NCBI GenBank assembly: GCA_017464305.1
Contig: JAFUDS010000005.1
Coordinates: 1 to 64,000, forward strand
Reading direction: 5' to 3'
From: Clostridia bacterium
Lineage (GTDB): Bacteria > Bacillota > Clostridia > Christensenellales > Aristaeellaceae
Length of the DNA: 64,000 nt
The first letter of the stretch is position 1. Each line of letters starts with the position of its first letter. Both the position numbers and the translations under genes were made by a program. The notes below the pieces were generated by a model. The model was not told where the DNA came from. It saw nothing but the letters and a program-made list of their open reading frames with translations, and made no database searches. This document shows, piece after piece, positions 25,169 through 34,891 of the stretch.

Positions 25169-27769
25169 TTACTTAGGAATATTATGCTCCCTCGCCGCTC
25201 GTTCATCCCACTCGGCCTGCGGTGGAAGCGAATCCCGGATAAACTCCAGCGCCATGATAACGTTTAAGCACCATTGGGATACGTAATTTGTGGCAATCCA
25301 GGGAATATCCTTTTTCTCCTTTTCGTCCAACAAAACCCCATATGCCTCTTTGATAAACCCCTCTTTGTTATGATGGCAAGGACTGGCCATCATCAGTGTT
25401 TCCCACGCCCGCCGGGCCAGTTCCTGATCCTGACGGCCAACAGCCCCATATGCAGCTAATCCTGCTGCCACATAATCCATCACGAATCTCTTTTTATCCA
25501 CCAGGCTGCCAAAGACCTTACCGCGTTCCTCGTCCGTCATCAGATAGACCTGGCCATAATCCGCGGCCAGCTTGCTCAGCTCTGGGCAGTCGATCGCCTC
25601 CGCCGTCTCCAGCCATACCTGAGGGCCGCCCATACAAAGCGTCAGGTGAATGTTCTCCACAAACTCACTGCTATATTTCATCTCTCCAGTAGCAGGATCG
25701 AATTCAAAGGAAGGTCCAGAAGCCAATTGCATGGGGGCTCGTTGAATTCCTTCCAGCCCCTTGAGTATCTTTTGCCGGTATGCTTCGTTCAGGGTGCGTT
25801 CATAGCCAGTCATCCAGTCGGACACAAAGGCCGCCCAGTCCGGGCCGGTACGAATCAACAGCTTGGGCGGATTTTGAGGCGGTCCGTACAGAAACACCGT
25901 ATCATAAAAGAAATAGAGGTTGGCAATAGATTCCGGTGCGGATAACACTTCATCAAAATAATCACCGATACGGCGATCGCCTGTTAAGTAGTACAGCGGC
26001 CGATGATGTCCCGCCATGGATACTCGCGGCTCCTTGCAAGAACAGCCCCAATGCCGAATATTGTGGCGTGAGCCGATCCCTTTCTTCGGGCCGAAGTGAT
26101 ATACATCAGTTTCGGAGCAATGGCGACTCATGGCCTCCGCCAGGGTGAAGACATCCTCCCGCCCCGTGCGAAGAAAATACAGCCATAGCCAGTAGGTAGG
26201 CACCAGCTCTGTATTCTGCCAGGCACATCCGCCGAAATCATATTTCCAGCAGTGTCTCACCTCATCGTAGGAATGCATTACATCTCCATAATCATACAGG
26301 CCATACCAATGGCGATTCTCAATCTCCTCTTTATAATACTCCACCGCCTGATGAAGCAGCTTTTCCAATTTCCTTTCCTCCGGCGTATCTTCGCAGGGCA
26401 AACTCCAATATCCAAATGCCCGCTTTTCATGATAAACCTCCGGAGTCGCTACATACACAGCCGGCTTCTGGGTGTGTTTGATAAAGTCGACAAACTCAGA
26501 GGCCATCGGGAAATGGTTTGTCAGCTTCAGGAAGCATTCGCTGGTCGTAGCAATACCGTCCGCTGACGCGCCCGGATCCGGATAGCCCTCATAATTGCTA
26601 AGCCAATAGCTGCGGGTGTCATAATGCCGATAATCCATGGCTGGCGCCTGGGGAGAGCGGAACCAGGCAATACAGCAGGCTGTCTGTCCGGCCAAATTTT
26701 CCGCCTCCAGTCCAGAAGGAAAGCGTTGCCAGAAATCCCGCATGCCGACGAGCACGCCACCATTCTCGCCTGTCACAGCCATTGCTCCAGGGGCACGGCG
26801 ACCCCAGTGCGCGTCGATCACGCAGCATTCTTGCTTTGTCTGCTTGCCGATATGAAAAGAATCCGCCGTAAACTGGGTAAGCGTATAGCGGCTCCAGATG
26901 GGCAGATCCCGAGAAGCCGCTTCGATCAATTCCGTCGGCTCCAACATCTGGCCTTCCATTTGTGCTTGTCGCATTTCTACCGTGGTACGGGGATGATAGC
27001 TGTACAAATACTGTGCCTGCTCATGAAAAACATCCTGATCGACACCGAACTGAATATGCCTGTTCCAGACCTGTCCCGTCAGCGCCGCATCGAAGCGTAG
27101 CCCAAAGCCACGCACATAATCCCGATTCTCCACACCATTGTAAAAGAAGGTATTTTCCCATTTTATTTCATCACAATCCAGCCCCACCGTCATGCGAATG
27201 GTGAAGGGCATCAGCTCTTGCGCCGCCCAATACACGCCAGTGAATTTCACCACAAGTGCCACCGGCCCCAAGATTTCCATAGACACCGAATTCACCCGGC
27301 TTTCGCAGTGGTAGATTGTGAGGGTTTCATTCTCCCCTGCTTCTACTCGGCGTTCCAGCTCCATCACCGGACTGATTCCGCGGAGCCGCAGTTCATGACC
27401 CAGATACACCTCCTGCGCAAGAAACCGGCTGCCCGCTTTGGGGATGAACAGCCGAATCCGCCCTGCATCTATGCTCCAGCCGTTCTCCTGTTCCTCCACC
27501 CGAATCTCTCTATCTGGAAAAAAAGATTCTCCGGTCATAATGGAGACCTGATCGCCCATCTGCTCGCTATTGGCCGTATGCCTCGCCCATTTCACGCTGC
27601 CATCAGGCCAATATGCGACAATTTCATGCTGGGCGGGCACGGGGTTTCCCTGGCTGCCTCGAAGAGCAAAGTTGGCAGAGGTTGCCTCTCCCCTATTCCA
27701 GCAGGTACCAAAGGACACCATGCCGCCGATGTGGCGATTTTCCAACAGATGCAATTCCATCATTTTCAT
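25169..27769 (-). CDS. Exo-rhamnogalacturonan lyase-like protein (PcRGLX/YetA type, PL26-like)
   Basis: An 866-aa protein matching the exo-rhamnogalacturonan lyase family in layout. An N-terminal beta-sandwich (WPDGSVKWARHT) is followed by a large (alpha/alpha) toroid with LYDYGDVMHSYDEVRHCWKY and GGCAWQNTELVPTYWLWLYF, then a C-terminal domain. Known members cleave the rhamnosyl-galacturonate bond of rhamnogalacturonan I from the chain end. No signal peptide, so it acts on imported oligomers. The ATG at 27769 overlaps the kinase stop codon (ATGA); the ATG at 27763 is better spaced from AAAGG and may be used. This gene gives the strongest clue to the substrate of the second import locus. Confidence 0.78.
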   Translation of the reverse strand: MKMMELHLLENRHIGGMVSFGTCWNRGEATSANFALRGSQGNPVPAQHEIVAYWPDGSVKWARHTANSEQMGDQVSIMTGESFFPDREIRVEEQENGWSIDAGRIRLFIPKAGSRFLAQEVYLGHELRLRGISPVMELERRVEAGENETLTIYHCESRVNSVSMEILGPVALVVKFTGVYWAAQELMPFTIRMTVGLDCDEIKWENTFFYNGVENRDYVRGFGLRFDAALTGQVWNRHIQFGVDQDVFHEQAQYLYSYHPRTTVEMRQAQMEGQMLEPTELIEAASRDLPIWSRYTLTQFTADSFHIGKQTKQECCVIDAHWGRRAPGAMAVTGENGGVLVGMRDFWQRFPSGLEAENLAGQTACCIAWFRSPQAPAMDYRHYDTRSYWLSNYEGYPDPGASADGIATTSECFLKLTNHFPMASEFVDFIKHTQKPAVYVATPEVYHEKRAFGYWSLPCEDTPEERKLEKLLHQAVEYYKEEIENRHWYGLYDYGDVMHSYDEVRHCWKYDFGGCAWQNTELVPTYWLWLYFLRTGREDVFTLAEAMSRHCSETDVYHFGPKKGIGSRHNIRHWGCSCKEPRVSMAGHHRPLYYLTGDRRIGDYFDEVLSAPESIANLYFFYDTVFLYGPPQNPPKLLIRTGPDWAAFVSDWMTGYERTLNEAYRQKILKGLEGIQRAPMQLASGPSFEFDPATGEMKYSSEFVENIHLTLCMGGPQVWLETAEAIDCPELSKLAADYGQVYLMTDEERGKVFGSLVDKKRFVMDYVAAGLAAYGAVGRQDQELARRAWETLMMASPCHHNKEGFIKEAYGVLLDEKEKKDIPWIATNYVSQWCLNVIMALEFIRDSLPPQAEWDERAAREHNIPK

Positions 27770-29547
27770 CCTTTCCGAGGCTCTATACCCAGTCTTTCCT
27801 GATGCGCTTCAATGCTCATCCGCGGAATGGTAATCACCACCCGCAGCCCACAAGGGTGATTCGGCTCCAACCGTACACCCCAGCCTTCCCCATAGAACAG
27901 CCGGATACGCTTGGCGATGCTCATGAGCCCATATCCGCCACCGCCAGCTTCTGGGTTCCGAAGGCGTTCGTTAATTTCCTGTATTCTTTCCTCATTGCTT
28001 CCCACCCCATTATCCGCGATAAGGATGCGAACGCCGCCCTCCCCCTCATGCTCGCAAACGATTTCCAAGGTATGCTCCTGGTTGCTTTCCTCCAACGCAT
28101 GCATAAAGTAGTTTTCTATCGCGGGTTGAATGAGATGTGCTAAGATACCGCCATCCTGTAAATCAATGTCGATATCGTAGAAGATCTCCACAGCGTCCTG
28201 ATAGCGCAGCTGTAAAAGCGACATATACAGGCTGCAAAACCCTATTTCCTCCCGGATGGTTGTAACCGGCGCAGCGTCCGTTAAATTGCGGAAAATACGG
28301 GATAGCTTTTCAATGTAATCCGCAGTCTCCAGATCTCCGCTGCGAAACAGCTTTCCCCGGACAACCTCCAGCGTGTTGTACAAAAAGTGGGGATCAAACC
28401 GGGCTTGAATCTGGTTCAACTCCGCCTGTGTTTGGCGTTTCACCAGTTCGTATTCTTTCTGAATGCTGTGTTCCAGCAACGCTGTCATGCGGTTGATGTG
28501 CTCCGCAATCTCATCAAATTCATCGTTGCCTCTCCCGATGCTTAGCCGATAATCCAGTCGATTTTCACCAATGATATCCAACCCCTTCTGAATCCGCTGC
28601 ACCTGATGAAAGATATGCCTGGAGGAAAGCATATACAAAGCAAAGGAGAACAGGGCAAAGGCAGCCAGAATCGCCAAGATATAGGGCGTATACACATTGG
28701 CTCGAAGAAACAGCTGCCGCCAAGGCACGCGATACGCCGCCGTGAACACTCGACCGGCATTGGCGATTTTTCCCGTATACCATCTTTGGCCATTTCCATC
28801 TTTTACAATGGATGAAGCGTCAGAAAGCCAATCCATGTTGGTTTGATTGTTTTCATACGCACTGGTCGAATCATACACAAGGCCATCCTCATTGATCAGG
28901 TAAAACTCTGCCATATCCAACACCTGATAGCGCCGAAGCAGCTTATCCAGCATGGATGTACCATAGCCGATCAAAACGCCCCCTTTTTCCCCCACGGGAG
29001 CTGCTCCGCCCTGAAAATAAAAGGAATTGCGGCTCAATCCGCTGACAGGATCAACCCAGATATTGGCAGAAAGCAGGCGCATACTTCCAGGCGCGGCTGA
29101 CATTTTCTCCGGCAGTTCTCCCCGATAAATCTGAAGCTGGCTCCCACCTGCTGTAAGATAAAAATGCTGCTTGGCGGCGGGATGATATAGCAGAATGAAT
29201 TCGATGTCGTTATCCTGGCCCATCATGGCGTCCAGGAGACGGACAAGGCTGTGCCGTTCCGCATAGCCGAGGCTGGAGGGATCCTCACTTTCAAAGTAGG
29301 CTTTCGCCAGCGCTTTGTCCTCGTCCGATTGAAAGATCGGGACATAAATATCAGAAAACGAATAAGCCTTTTGATAATATATATCAAAAAGATCCTGCAG
29401 CGCGTTTTCACATTGCAACAGCAATCGTTCCCTCTGATAGGTAAATGTGGAATAGCTGGCAATAAACGCAAATAAGAACAGGACCACAAGCAAAGAAAAC
29501 GTAAAAGCTTTGCTGACTGGTCGAATTCTGTATCGTTTCTTCCTCAT
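27766..29547 (-). CDS. YesM-type sensor histidine kinase
   Basis: A 593-aa sensor kinase with transmembrane segments near 17-36 and 287-308 and a large extracellular Cache-like domain between them. It continues with a HAMP domain (HIFHQVQRIQKGLDIIGENR), the phosphoacceptor His387 in FDPHFLYNTLE, and an ATPase domain with the G-box IADNGVGSNEERI. It probably phosphorylates the AraC-type regulator at 33416-34876, the only other unpaired two-component partner nearby, although the two genes are on opposite strands about 4 kb apart. It is placed between the binding-protein and lyase genes and is translationally coupled to the lyase. Confidence 0.93.
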   Translation of the reverse strand: MRKKRYRIRPVSKAFTFSLLVVLFLFAFIASYSTFTYQRERLLLQCENALQDLFDIYYQKAYSFSDIYVPIFQSDEDKALAKAYFESEDPSSLGYAERHSLVRLLDAMMGQDNDIEFILLYHPAAKQHFYLTAGGSQLQIYRGELPEKMSAAPGSMRLLSANIWVDPVSGLSRNSFYFQGGAAPVGEKGGVLIGYGTSMLDKLLRRYQVLDMAEFYLINEDGLVYDSTSAYENNQTNMDWLSDASSIVKDGNGQRWYTGKIANAGRVFTAAYRVPWRQLFLRANVYTPYILAILAAFALFSFALYMLSSRHIFHQVQRIQKGLDIIGENRLDYRLSIGRGNDEFDEIAEHINRMTALLEHSIQKEYELVKRQTQAELNQIQARFDPHFLYNTLEVVRGKLFRSGDLETADYIEKLSRIFRNLTDAAPVTTIREEIGFCSLYMSLLQLRYQDAVEIFYDIDIDLQDGGILAHLIQPAIENYFMHALEESNQEHTLEIVCEHEGEGGVRILIADNGVGSNEERIQEINERLRNPEAGGGGYGLMSIAKRIRLFYGEGWGVRLEPNHPCGLRVVITIPRMSIEAHQERLGIEPRKG

Positions 29548-29610
29548 ACATTCGCCTCCAAAGCCAAGTGGGTGCGAAAATTATATCCCATATCCTTCGT
29601 GTTGTAAAAT

Positions 29611-29639
29611 GGCGGCCACCCGCATATGCAGGTGGCCGC
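29611..29639 (-). terminator. Intra-operon hairpin after the binding-protein gene
   Basis: On the minus strand GCGGCCACC pairs with GGTGGCCGC around a self-complementary GCATATGC, followed by ATTTTA. The short T-run suggests partial termination or mRNA protection, keeping the binding protein in excess over the downstream kinase and enzymes. Confidence 0.7.
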
Positions 29640-29655
29640 ACAGGGATGGAAGATT

Positions 29656-31290
29656 TTATTCGCTCAGGGAAGCCAGGGTAGCGCGAGCGGCCGCGATATC
29701 ATCCAGCTTCTGCTGCACCAGGAAATCAATCCCTAGAGATTCGCATTTGTCCTTCATTTCATTCCAGATGTCATCAAATTCCGCTTCGTCCGCTGCGAAA
29801 ATCATCCGCCAGGAGGCCGGAACGATAATATCCTTCAGCGCGGCTTTGGTCATGATGGTAATATCGTCATCTGCGGTCAGGAAAGCGGAGAAGCCTTCCG
29901 TCTGCGCGGCGATGGTCCAATTCTTATCGTCCAACAGAGCTTTCAAATAGGGATAGCCATAGGTTTCGGTCCAGTCCTTTGCCAAATCGGTGTTATAGGT
30001 CACCTCATAATAGGAAGGCCACAGAGTATAGTTATAGGAAACGCCGTAGCTGTTGATGACACCAGGGGACAGCAGATGCATAATGTTCCAGAACTCGATG
30101 TTCTTATCCGGATCAATGGAAAGCTCCGTTCCATTATTGAGGGCATCCGCAAAGGCCGCTGTAATGGTAGGAACACCATTCTCATTATAAACCCAGCGCA
30201 TATCTTCGCCTTCATACCCGCTTACCAATTCCAGCAGGCATTGCTCATCCGCCAGAATATTGATCAGCTTCAAGGCTGCGTCCACATTCTGGCACTTGGC
30301 AGAAATGCAGTAGCCTCCCGTGGGGAACGCCTGTGCTACAGAATAAGAGGGGATAAAGTCATCATACACCACGGGATAATAGCCCTGGTTTTCCCAGCCG
30401 GGATCGCCAGACCATCCAGCCAGCGCTGCGCCTGTGTCGATCTTGGCCCAAGCTGCGGAACGAGTCTGGGACAAAGAGTCGGGATCCACCAAGCCAGCCT
30501 GATTCATCTGATAGAAGAACTTCAAGCCATGATAATACTCGCTTCCCTCCGCAAAAATGGAGGTACCAGTTTGCGTCAGCGTATCATATTCGATGCCATA
30601 GGGCAGGAAGGTGGTATCCTTGCCGGTGACGCTGTAAATGCTGCCAATGTTCCAGAAATAATTGGTATCAAAGTCGGAGAAAAGGTTGATGCCATAGGTC
30701 GGCACGCCATCCGCCGTCTGAGGATAGACTTCCTTCATTTTCTGCAGCACAGGGATGATTTCTTCCAGGGTGCTGAAGGTGGGGTGACCTGCCTCCTGAT
30801 ACACCTTCCAGTTCATCTTGATCGCATGGCGTTCCGTATCAGCCATAACGTTCATGGAGCTGGCGCCTACACGGCCAATGTAATACAGCGTGTTGGTGTC
30901 ATTGCTGTTGAACTGGCGCGCATAATTGAATGCCGGCTCAAACAGGTCGATATTTGCCTGGATCGCGGGCAGCTGATCCAGATACTCGTCCAGCGGCAGA
31001 ATCAGATTGCTTTCAGCGGCAATCAGCATTTCTTGCTGTTCCAGCCACATGACATCCGCCAGATCGCCCGAAGCCAATTGTGCCTGCAGCTTTTCAGTGC
31101 TATAGGGAACAACTTCGATGGTAAGACCACGATCAGCGAAGTACTTTCCGAGTCCGCCGGACAGCTCACCGCTGCCAGACATAGCATTGTTGCCAAAGTA
31201 GGTGATCTTCACAGTTTCATCCGCCGAAGCAAAGCTCAAGCAGGAAAAAGCCATCAAGAACGCCAGGGCCAAACCAAGGATCTTTTTCAT
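29656..31290 (-). CDS. ABC transporter extracellular sugar-binding protein
   Basis: A 544-aa solute-binding protein of the LplA-like group. The leader MKKILGLALAFLMAFSCLSF ends in ASA-DE. The only cysteine (after AFS) is inside the hydrophobic core and does not make a good lipobox, so cleavage by signal peptidase I seems more likely. The mature protein has the class features QLASGDLADVMWLEQQEM and LPLDEYLDQ near the first lobe and many Trp/Tyr residues. It has a strong AAGGAGGG site and lies third in the operon after its two permeases, the reverse of the order at 5039-8789. The likely ligand is a rhamnogalacturonan oligosaccharide, inferred from the lyase downstream. Confidence 0.92.
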   Translation of the reverse strand: MKKILGLALAFLMAFSCLSFASADETVKITYFGNNAMSGSGELSGGLGKYFADRGLTIEVVPYSTEKLQAQLASGDLADVMWLEQQEMLIAAESNLILPLDEYLDQLPAIQANIDLFEPAFNYARQFNSNDTNTLYYIGRVGASSMNVMADTERHAIKMNWKVYQEAGHPTFSTLEEIIPVLQKMKEVYPQTADGVPTYGINLFSDFDTNYFWNIGSIYSVTGKDTTFLPYGIEYDTLTQTGTSIFAEGSEYYHGLKFFYQMNQAGLVDPDSLSQTRSAAWAKIDTGAALAGWSGDPGWENQGYYPVVYDDFIPSYSVAQAFPTGGYCISAKCQNVDAALKLINILADEQCLLELVSGYEGEDMRWVYNENGVPTITAAFADALNNGTELSIDPDKNIEFWNIMHLLSPGVINSYGVSYNYTLWPSYYEVTYNTDLAKDWTETYGYPYLKALLDDKNWTIAAQTEGFSAFLTADDDITIMTKAALKDIIVPASWRMIFAADEAEFDDIWNEMKDKCESLGIDFLVQQKLDDIAAARATLASLSE

Positions 31291-31340
31291 GGGAAACCCT
31301 CCTTAAATATTTTTAGGGCTACTGCCCTTGGGAAACTGAG

Positions 31341-32270
31341 TCATCCTTTCACCGCGCCAATCATTACACCCTGAACATAATAGCGCTGGATAAAGGGATA
31401 TACACAGATGATGGGCACGATGGTAATCACAGTCATGGTGTTACGCACAGCAGTAGTAGATACCTTTGTGGCCGCATCCAGCATGCTCAGATCTGTCAGA
31501 TTGTTCAAGCTCTTCGCCAACGCCGCCGCCTGGTTAAGATATTCATACAGCTGGAACTGCATGGTATACAGCCGGGAATCGGTAATGTAGAGCAGCGTAT
31601 CCAGGTAGGAATTCCACGCGCCTACCGCGTTGAACAGCGCTATGGTTGCCAGGATGGGCGTGGACAGTGGGAAAACGATATGCACAAACCGGTGGAAATA
31701 ATTGGCGCCGTCGATCTGCGCAGATTCTTCCAGCGCGGCTGGCAAGGATTCAATGAAGGTTTTGACGAGCACCACGTTGTAAACCTTAATCAACCCAGGA
31801 ATGATGTATACCCAGAAATTGTTCAGCAGCCCCAGCATGCGGATATTCATATACACCGGAATCATTCCCGCGGAGAAATACATAGTAATGATGGTAAACC
31901 GATACAGGAATTTACGGCCTTTCATGTGCTCCTTGGTAAACAGATAACCCAGGATCGTGGTAAACACCAGCGGAATGAAGGTACCCAGGACTGTTCGCAA
32001 AACGGAGATGAACACGGAATTCATCACATTGCTTAGCTTAAAGATGTTGATATAGTTCTGAAAATGAACACCTATCGGAGCATACATGACCAGACCCAAA
32101 TCCACATAATCGTTGCGGCTGATGGTGTTGATCACCAAATAGTAAAAGGGATAGATGCAAATTAGCCCCAGCAGGAAGAAGACGGTGTAATTGATAGTAT
32201 GAAAGATTTTATCTTCCCGGGACATCCGCTTTTTATGGGGGCGAATGTTTGCAGCCTTATTAACTTCCAT
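31341..32270 (-). CDS. ABC sugar transporter permease (YtcP/CUT1 type)
   Basis: A 309-aa permease with about six transmembrane helices and the EAA loop EESAQIDGANYFHRFVHIVF. The ATG at 32270 has GGGAGGG seven bases upstream and is preferred to an in-frame ATG at 32291 that overlaps the preceding gene's stop. It pairs with the 32291-33238 permease. The final residues (VQGVMIGAVKG) are the usual YtcP-type ending. Confidence 0.93.
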   Translation of the reverse strand: MEVNKAANIRPHKKRMSREDKIFHTINYTVFFLLGLICIYPFYYLVINTISRNDYVDLGLVMYAPIGVHFQNYINIFKLSNVMNSVFISVLRTVLGTFIPLVFTTILGYLFTKEHMKGRKFLYRFTIITMYFSAGMIPVYMNIRMLGLLNNFWVYIIPGLIKVYNVVLVKTFIESLPAALEESAQIDGANYFHRFVHIVFPLSTPILATIALFNAVGAWNSYLDTLLYITDSRLYTMQFQLYEYLNQAAALAKSLNNLTDLSMLDAATKVSTTAVRNTMTVITIVPIICVYPFIQRYYVQGVMIGAVKG

Positions 32271-32290
32271 TGATTTTCCCTCCCTTTCCA

Positions 32291-33238
32291 TCAGAACATG
32301 CTGGTTCCGCGCACCTTTTTACTGGCCCAGTTGGCGCTGGCAAAAAGGATCACCGCAATCACGGACTTCATCATACCCACGGCGGTAGAATAGGATATCA
32401 GGCCAGAGCCAATGCCCATGTTATACACATACAGATCCAAGGTTTCTATGAAGGGCTTGGTCATCGCATTGCTGAATAATTGCTGTTGCTCCATTCCAGT
32501 GTTCAGGAAGTTACCAATGCCCATCACCAACAGCACGAAATAAGTCGGAATCAATTGGGGCAGAACGATGTTCCAGATGCGCCGCATCCGGCCTGCGCCA
32601 TCCACCTCGGCAGCTTCCAGCACCTCATGATCAATACCCGCCACAGCCGCCAAATAAACGATTGCGTTCCAGCCTAGAGATTTCCACAGGCTCAGCAGCG
32701 CCATTTTTAACCACACATGGTCGCTGGAGGTCAGGAAAGAAATCCCGTTTTCGATCAGCCCCATGTCCTTGAGCATGTTGTTGATAAAGCCGGTGTCCAC
32801 CGCCAGCATGCCATAGGCCAGCGCGTAAATAATGACCCAGGAAATAAAGTTTGGCAAGGTGGTTACCGTCTGGGTGATCTTGCGGAAACGGGTGGACTTC
32901 ATTTCATTAAGGAACACCGCGAAAAACATAGGCAGCGGCGTAAATAGATAGCCAATCAACTGCATGCCCAGCGTGTTTCGCAGCACTTCCATCAGGCGGT
33001 TTCGCATCACGGGCTGCACGAACAGCGTTGTGAAGTTTTCCCATCCTACGAAGGGGCTATTCGTCAGAGAACGCCCCGGACGGTAGGAAACAAATGCAAA
33101 GGACCAGCCCCATAGCGGCAGGTAGTGAAAAATGAAAATGTAAAGGATGAATGGAATGGCCATCCAAAACAGTTTCCATCCATCCTTATCCTGTAGGGTT
33201 CGGGTCCTCCCCCGACTCTTCTTCGTCACTGCTGTCAT
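32291..33238 (-). CDS. ABC sugar transporter permease (LplB type)
   Basis: A 315-aa first permease of the second importer. Features are a basic N-terminus, WKLFWMAIPFILYIFIFHYL as first helix, about six helices in all, and the EAA loop EAAEVDGAGRMRRIWNIVLP. The start at 33238 has an AGGAGG site seven bases upstream; the longer frame to 33334 has no such site. It is the first gene of the leftward operon that continues through the partner permease, binding protein, kinase, lyase and GH2. As in the first locus no ATPase gene is present. Confidence 0.93.
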   Translation of the reverse strand: MTAVTKKSRGRTRTLQDKDGWKLFWMAIPFILYIFIFHYLPLWGWSFAFVSYRPGRSLTNSPFVGWENFTTLFVQPVMRNRLMEVLRNTLGMQLIGYLFTPLPMFFAVFLNEMKSTRFRKITQTVTTLPNFISWVIIYALAYGMLAVDTGFINNMLKDMGLIENGISFLTSSDHVWLKMALLSLWKSLGWNAIVYLAAVAGIDHEVLEAAEVDGAGRMRRIWNIVLPQLIPTYFVLLVMGIGNFLNTGMEQQQLFSNAMTKPFIETLDLYVYNMGIGSGLISYSTAVGMMKSVIAVILFASANWASKKVRGTSMF

Positions 33239-33269
33239 CCATAAGCCTCCTCTCCCTCGATTCACCGGC

Positions 33270-33299
33270 ATTGTAACATCTGGCAAGAAAATACGTAAA
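33270..33299 (-). promoter_or_regulatory. Predicted promoter of the second importer operon
   Basis: On the minus strand a TTTACG -35 (33299-33294), 18-bp spacer and TACAAT -10 (33275-33270) with the extended TG motif (TGTTACAAT). I searched the divergent region 33239-33415 for two boxes 21 bp apart and found none, so this locus does not share the operator code of region 1. Confidence 0.5.
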
Positions 33300-33415
33300 T
33301 ATGAACAATTATACTTTTTGTGGGAAATTATCAATTCCTTTTAGAAAGGGTTGATCTTTCATTGCTTTTGGCCGATTTGTTATGCTATCATGCTGGGGCA
33401 AAAGGGGGGAAGAAA

Positions 33416-34876
33416 ATGAACGATGTACTGCTGGTAGACGATGAAAGCGCGGTGCTGGAAGGTCTGACCAATGCGCTGGATTGGGCGGAGTTTGGATTCA
33501 AACATGTTCTCTCCGCCCAAAGCGCTCAGGAGGCCATGCTGCTGATGCGCGATCATCCCGTGGACCTGCTTCTGCTGGATATCCTCATGCCTGGCATGAA
33601 CGGCTTGGAAATGTTGAAAACCATTCGTTCTCGCTATCCCCGCATACACTGCGTACTCATATCCGCTCACAGTAAGTTCGAATACGCCCAAGAGGCCATT
33701 CGCCTGAATGTGGAAAACTATTTGCTGAAGCCCGTGGATTTAAATGAGCTTCGAGAAACGGTTTACCGGGCTGTGGAAAATATCAATCAGGATGCTGAAA
33801 GCTTCCATAATCTGTTTGAGCGCAATGTTCTGGAAAGATGGCTTTATGGCCGCATCACTACGGATGAATTGGTGGAGCACAGTCGGTTTACCGGCTATAA
33901 CGTGCTCATGCGCCGATATTTTTCGCTATGCGTCCGGGGTAAGTCATCCGTCGACGCCTGCCTGCGAGCCCTCGTCTCCGCCCTCCAGGTGCAATATCCT
34001 GCCTATCTATTGTCAGAAGAGGGAGAGGGCTTCCTATTAACAGGAGGACGAGATATTACCTGGGATATTCTCTCCCAACTACTCTCCCCTGTCGCATCCG
34101 CATTCCCTGGTTTAGTGATATCCTGTGGCTCCTGCGCAAACGGCAGCGGAGAAGTGAACAAGAGTTTAACGGATGCCAGGATCGTACAGGAATATGCCAG
34201 GCTGACTAACCACAAAGGCTTCCTGGCCTATGATGAGATTTCAGAAAATATGCTGTCCATTCAACAGTTATCCTCGCTGAACGATGCGCTCTCCGCCCAG
34301 GATCCGGAAAGGAAGGTCAGCGAATGGGTCCGGATTTCCCTGGGGCTTGGCGAAAACAGTGAATCCACCATCCGTCATCTTTACGCCATCACCTGCTTAG
34401 CCATGCTTGAATCCGCCAAGGAAACCATCTCCCAAGATGTAAAGCTGCCTGTAATGGCTCCACCTTATACGCCCGATCATCTCCAACAAGCGCTAAAGGA
34501 AGCCGTTTCCCTGCTGTCATCTGCCCAGGAAAGAGAGCGCCAGGACTATTCTCCCGTTGTCAATCGCATGATCCATTATATCAACGAAAACCTGACAGGC
34601 GCCCTTTCCATCAAGCAATTCTGCGCTCAATCCAAAACGAACGCCGCTTACATTGGTCGACTTTTCAAAGAAGAGACAGGCATGTATTTCAGCGATTACG
34701 TCAGTATTCTGCGCATTCGTAAAGCAAAATTGCTTTTAAGCAGCAGCAATCAAGCCATTGGTGACATTGCCCGCCAAGTAGGCATTTACGACGTAAGCTA
34801 TTTCACCCAATGCTTCAAGAAGCAAGAGCGCATGTCTCCCACGCAGTATCGGCAATCCTTACAAAACACCAAATAA
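33416..34876 (+). CDS. AraC-type (YesN-like) DNA-binding response regulator
   Basis: A 486-aa full-length YesN-like protein. The receiver domain has DDE at 8-10, phosphorylatable Asp55 in LLDILMPG, and YLLKPVDL. A middle region of about 250 residues of unknown role follows, then a C-terminal AraC double helix-turn-helix (about 385-486, DIARQVGIYDVSYFTQCFKK). The ATG at 33416 follows GGGGGAAG; the frame is open upstream to 33320 but lacks a site. Divergent from the importer operon and 15 nt before a GH2 gene, it probably activates both directions on sensing by the kinase at 27766-29547. Confidence 0.94.
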   Translation: MNDVLLVDDESAVLEGLTNALDWAEFGFKHVLSAQSAQEAMLLMRDHPVDLLLLDILMPGMNGLEMLKTIRSRYPRIHCVLISAHSKFEYAQEAIRLNVENYLLKPVDLNELRETVYRAVENINQDAESFHNLFERNVLERWLYGRITTDELVEHSRFTGYNVLMRRYFSLCVRGKSSVDACLRALVSALQVQYPAYLLSEEGEGFLLTGGRDITWDILSQLLSPVASAFPGLVISCGSCANGSGEVNKSLTDARIVQEYARLTNHKGFLAYDEISENMLSIQQLSSLNDALSAQDPERKVSEWVRISLGLGENSESTIRHLYAITCLAMLESAKETISQDVKLPVMAPPYTPDHLQQALKEAVSLLSSAQERERQDYSPVVNRMIHYINENLTGALSIKQFCAQSKTNAAYIGRLFKEETGMYFSDYVSILRIRKAKLLLSSSNQAIGDIARQVGIYDVSYFTQCFKKQERMSPTQYRQSLQNTK

Positions 34877-34891
34877 AAAAGGAGCGATTTC

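Noticed and set aside
31216-31290. Lipobox in the 29656-31290 binding protein (AFSC)
   Set aside because: Phe at -2 and the position inside the hydrophobic core fit poorly; an ASA-DE signal peptidase I site follows at the right distance.
33239-33415. Same 21-bp-spaced repeats at the second importer locus
   Set aside because: Looked for on both strands; AATTG copies are 26 bp apart and no TCGGAT boxes occur.
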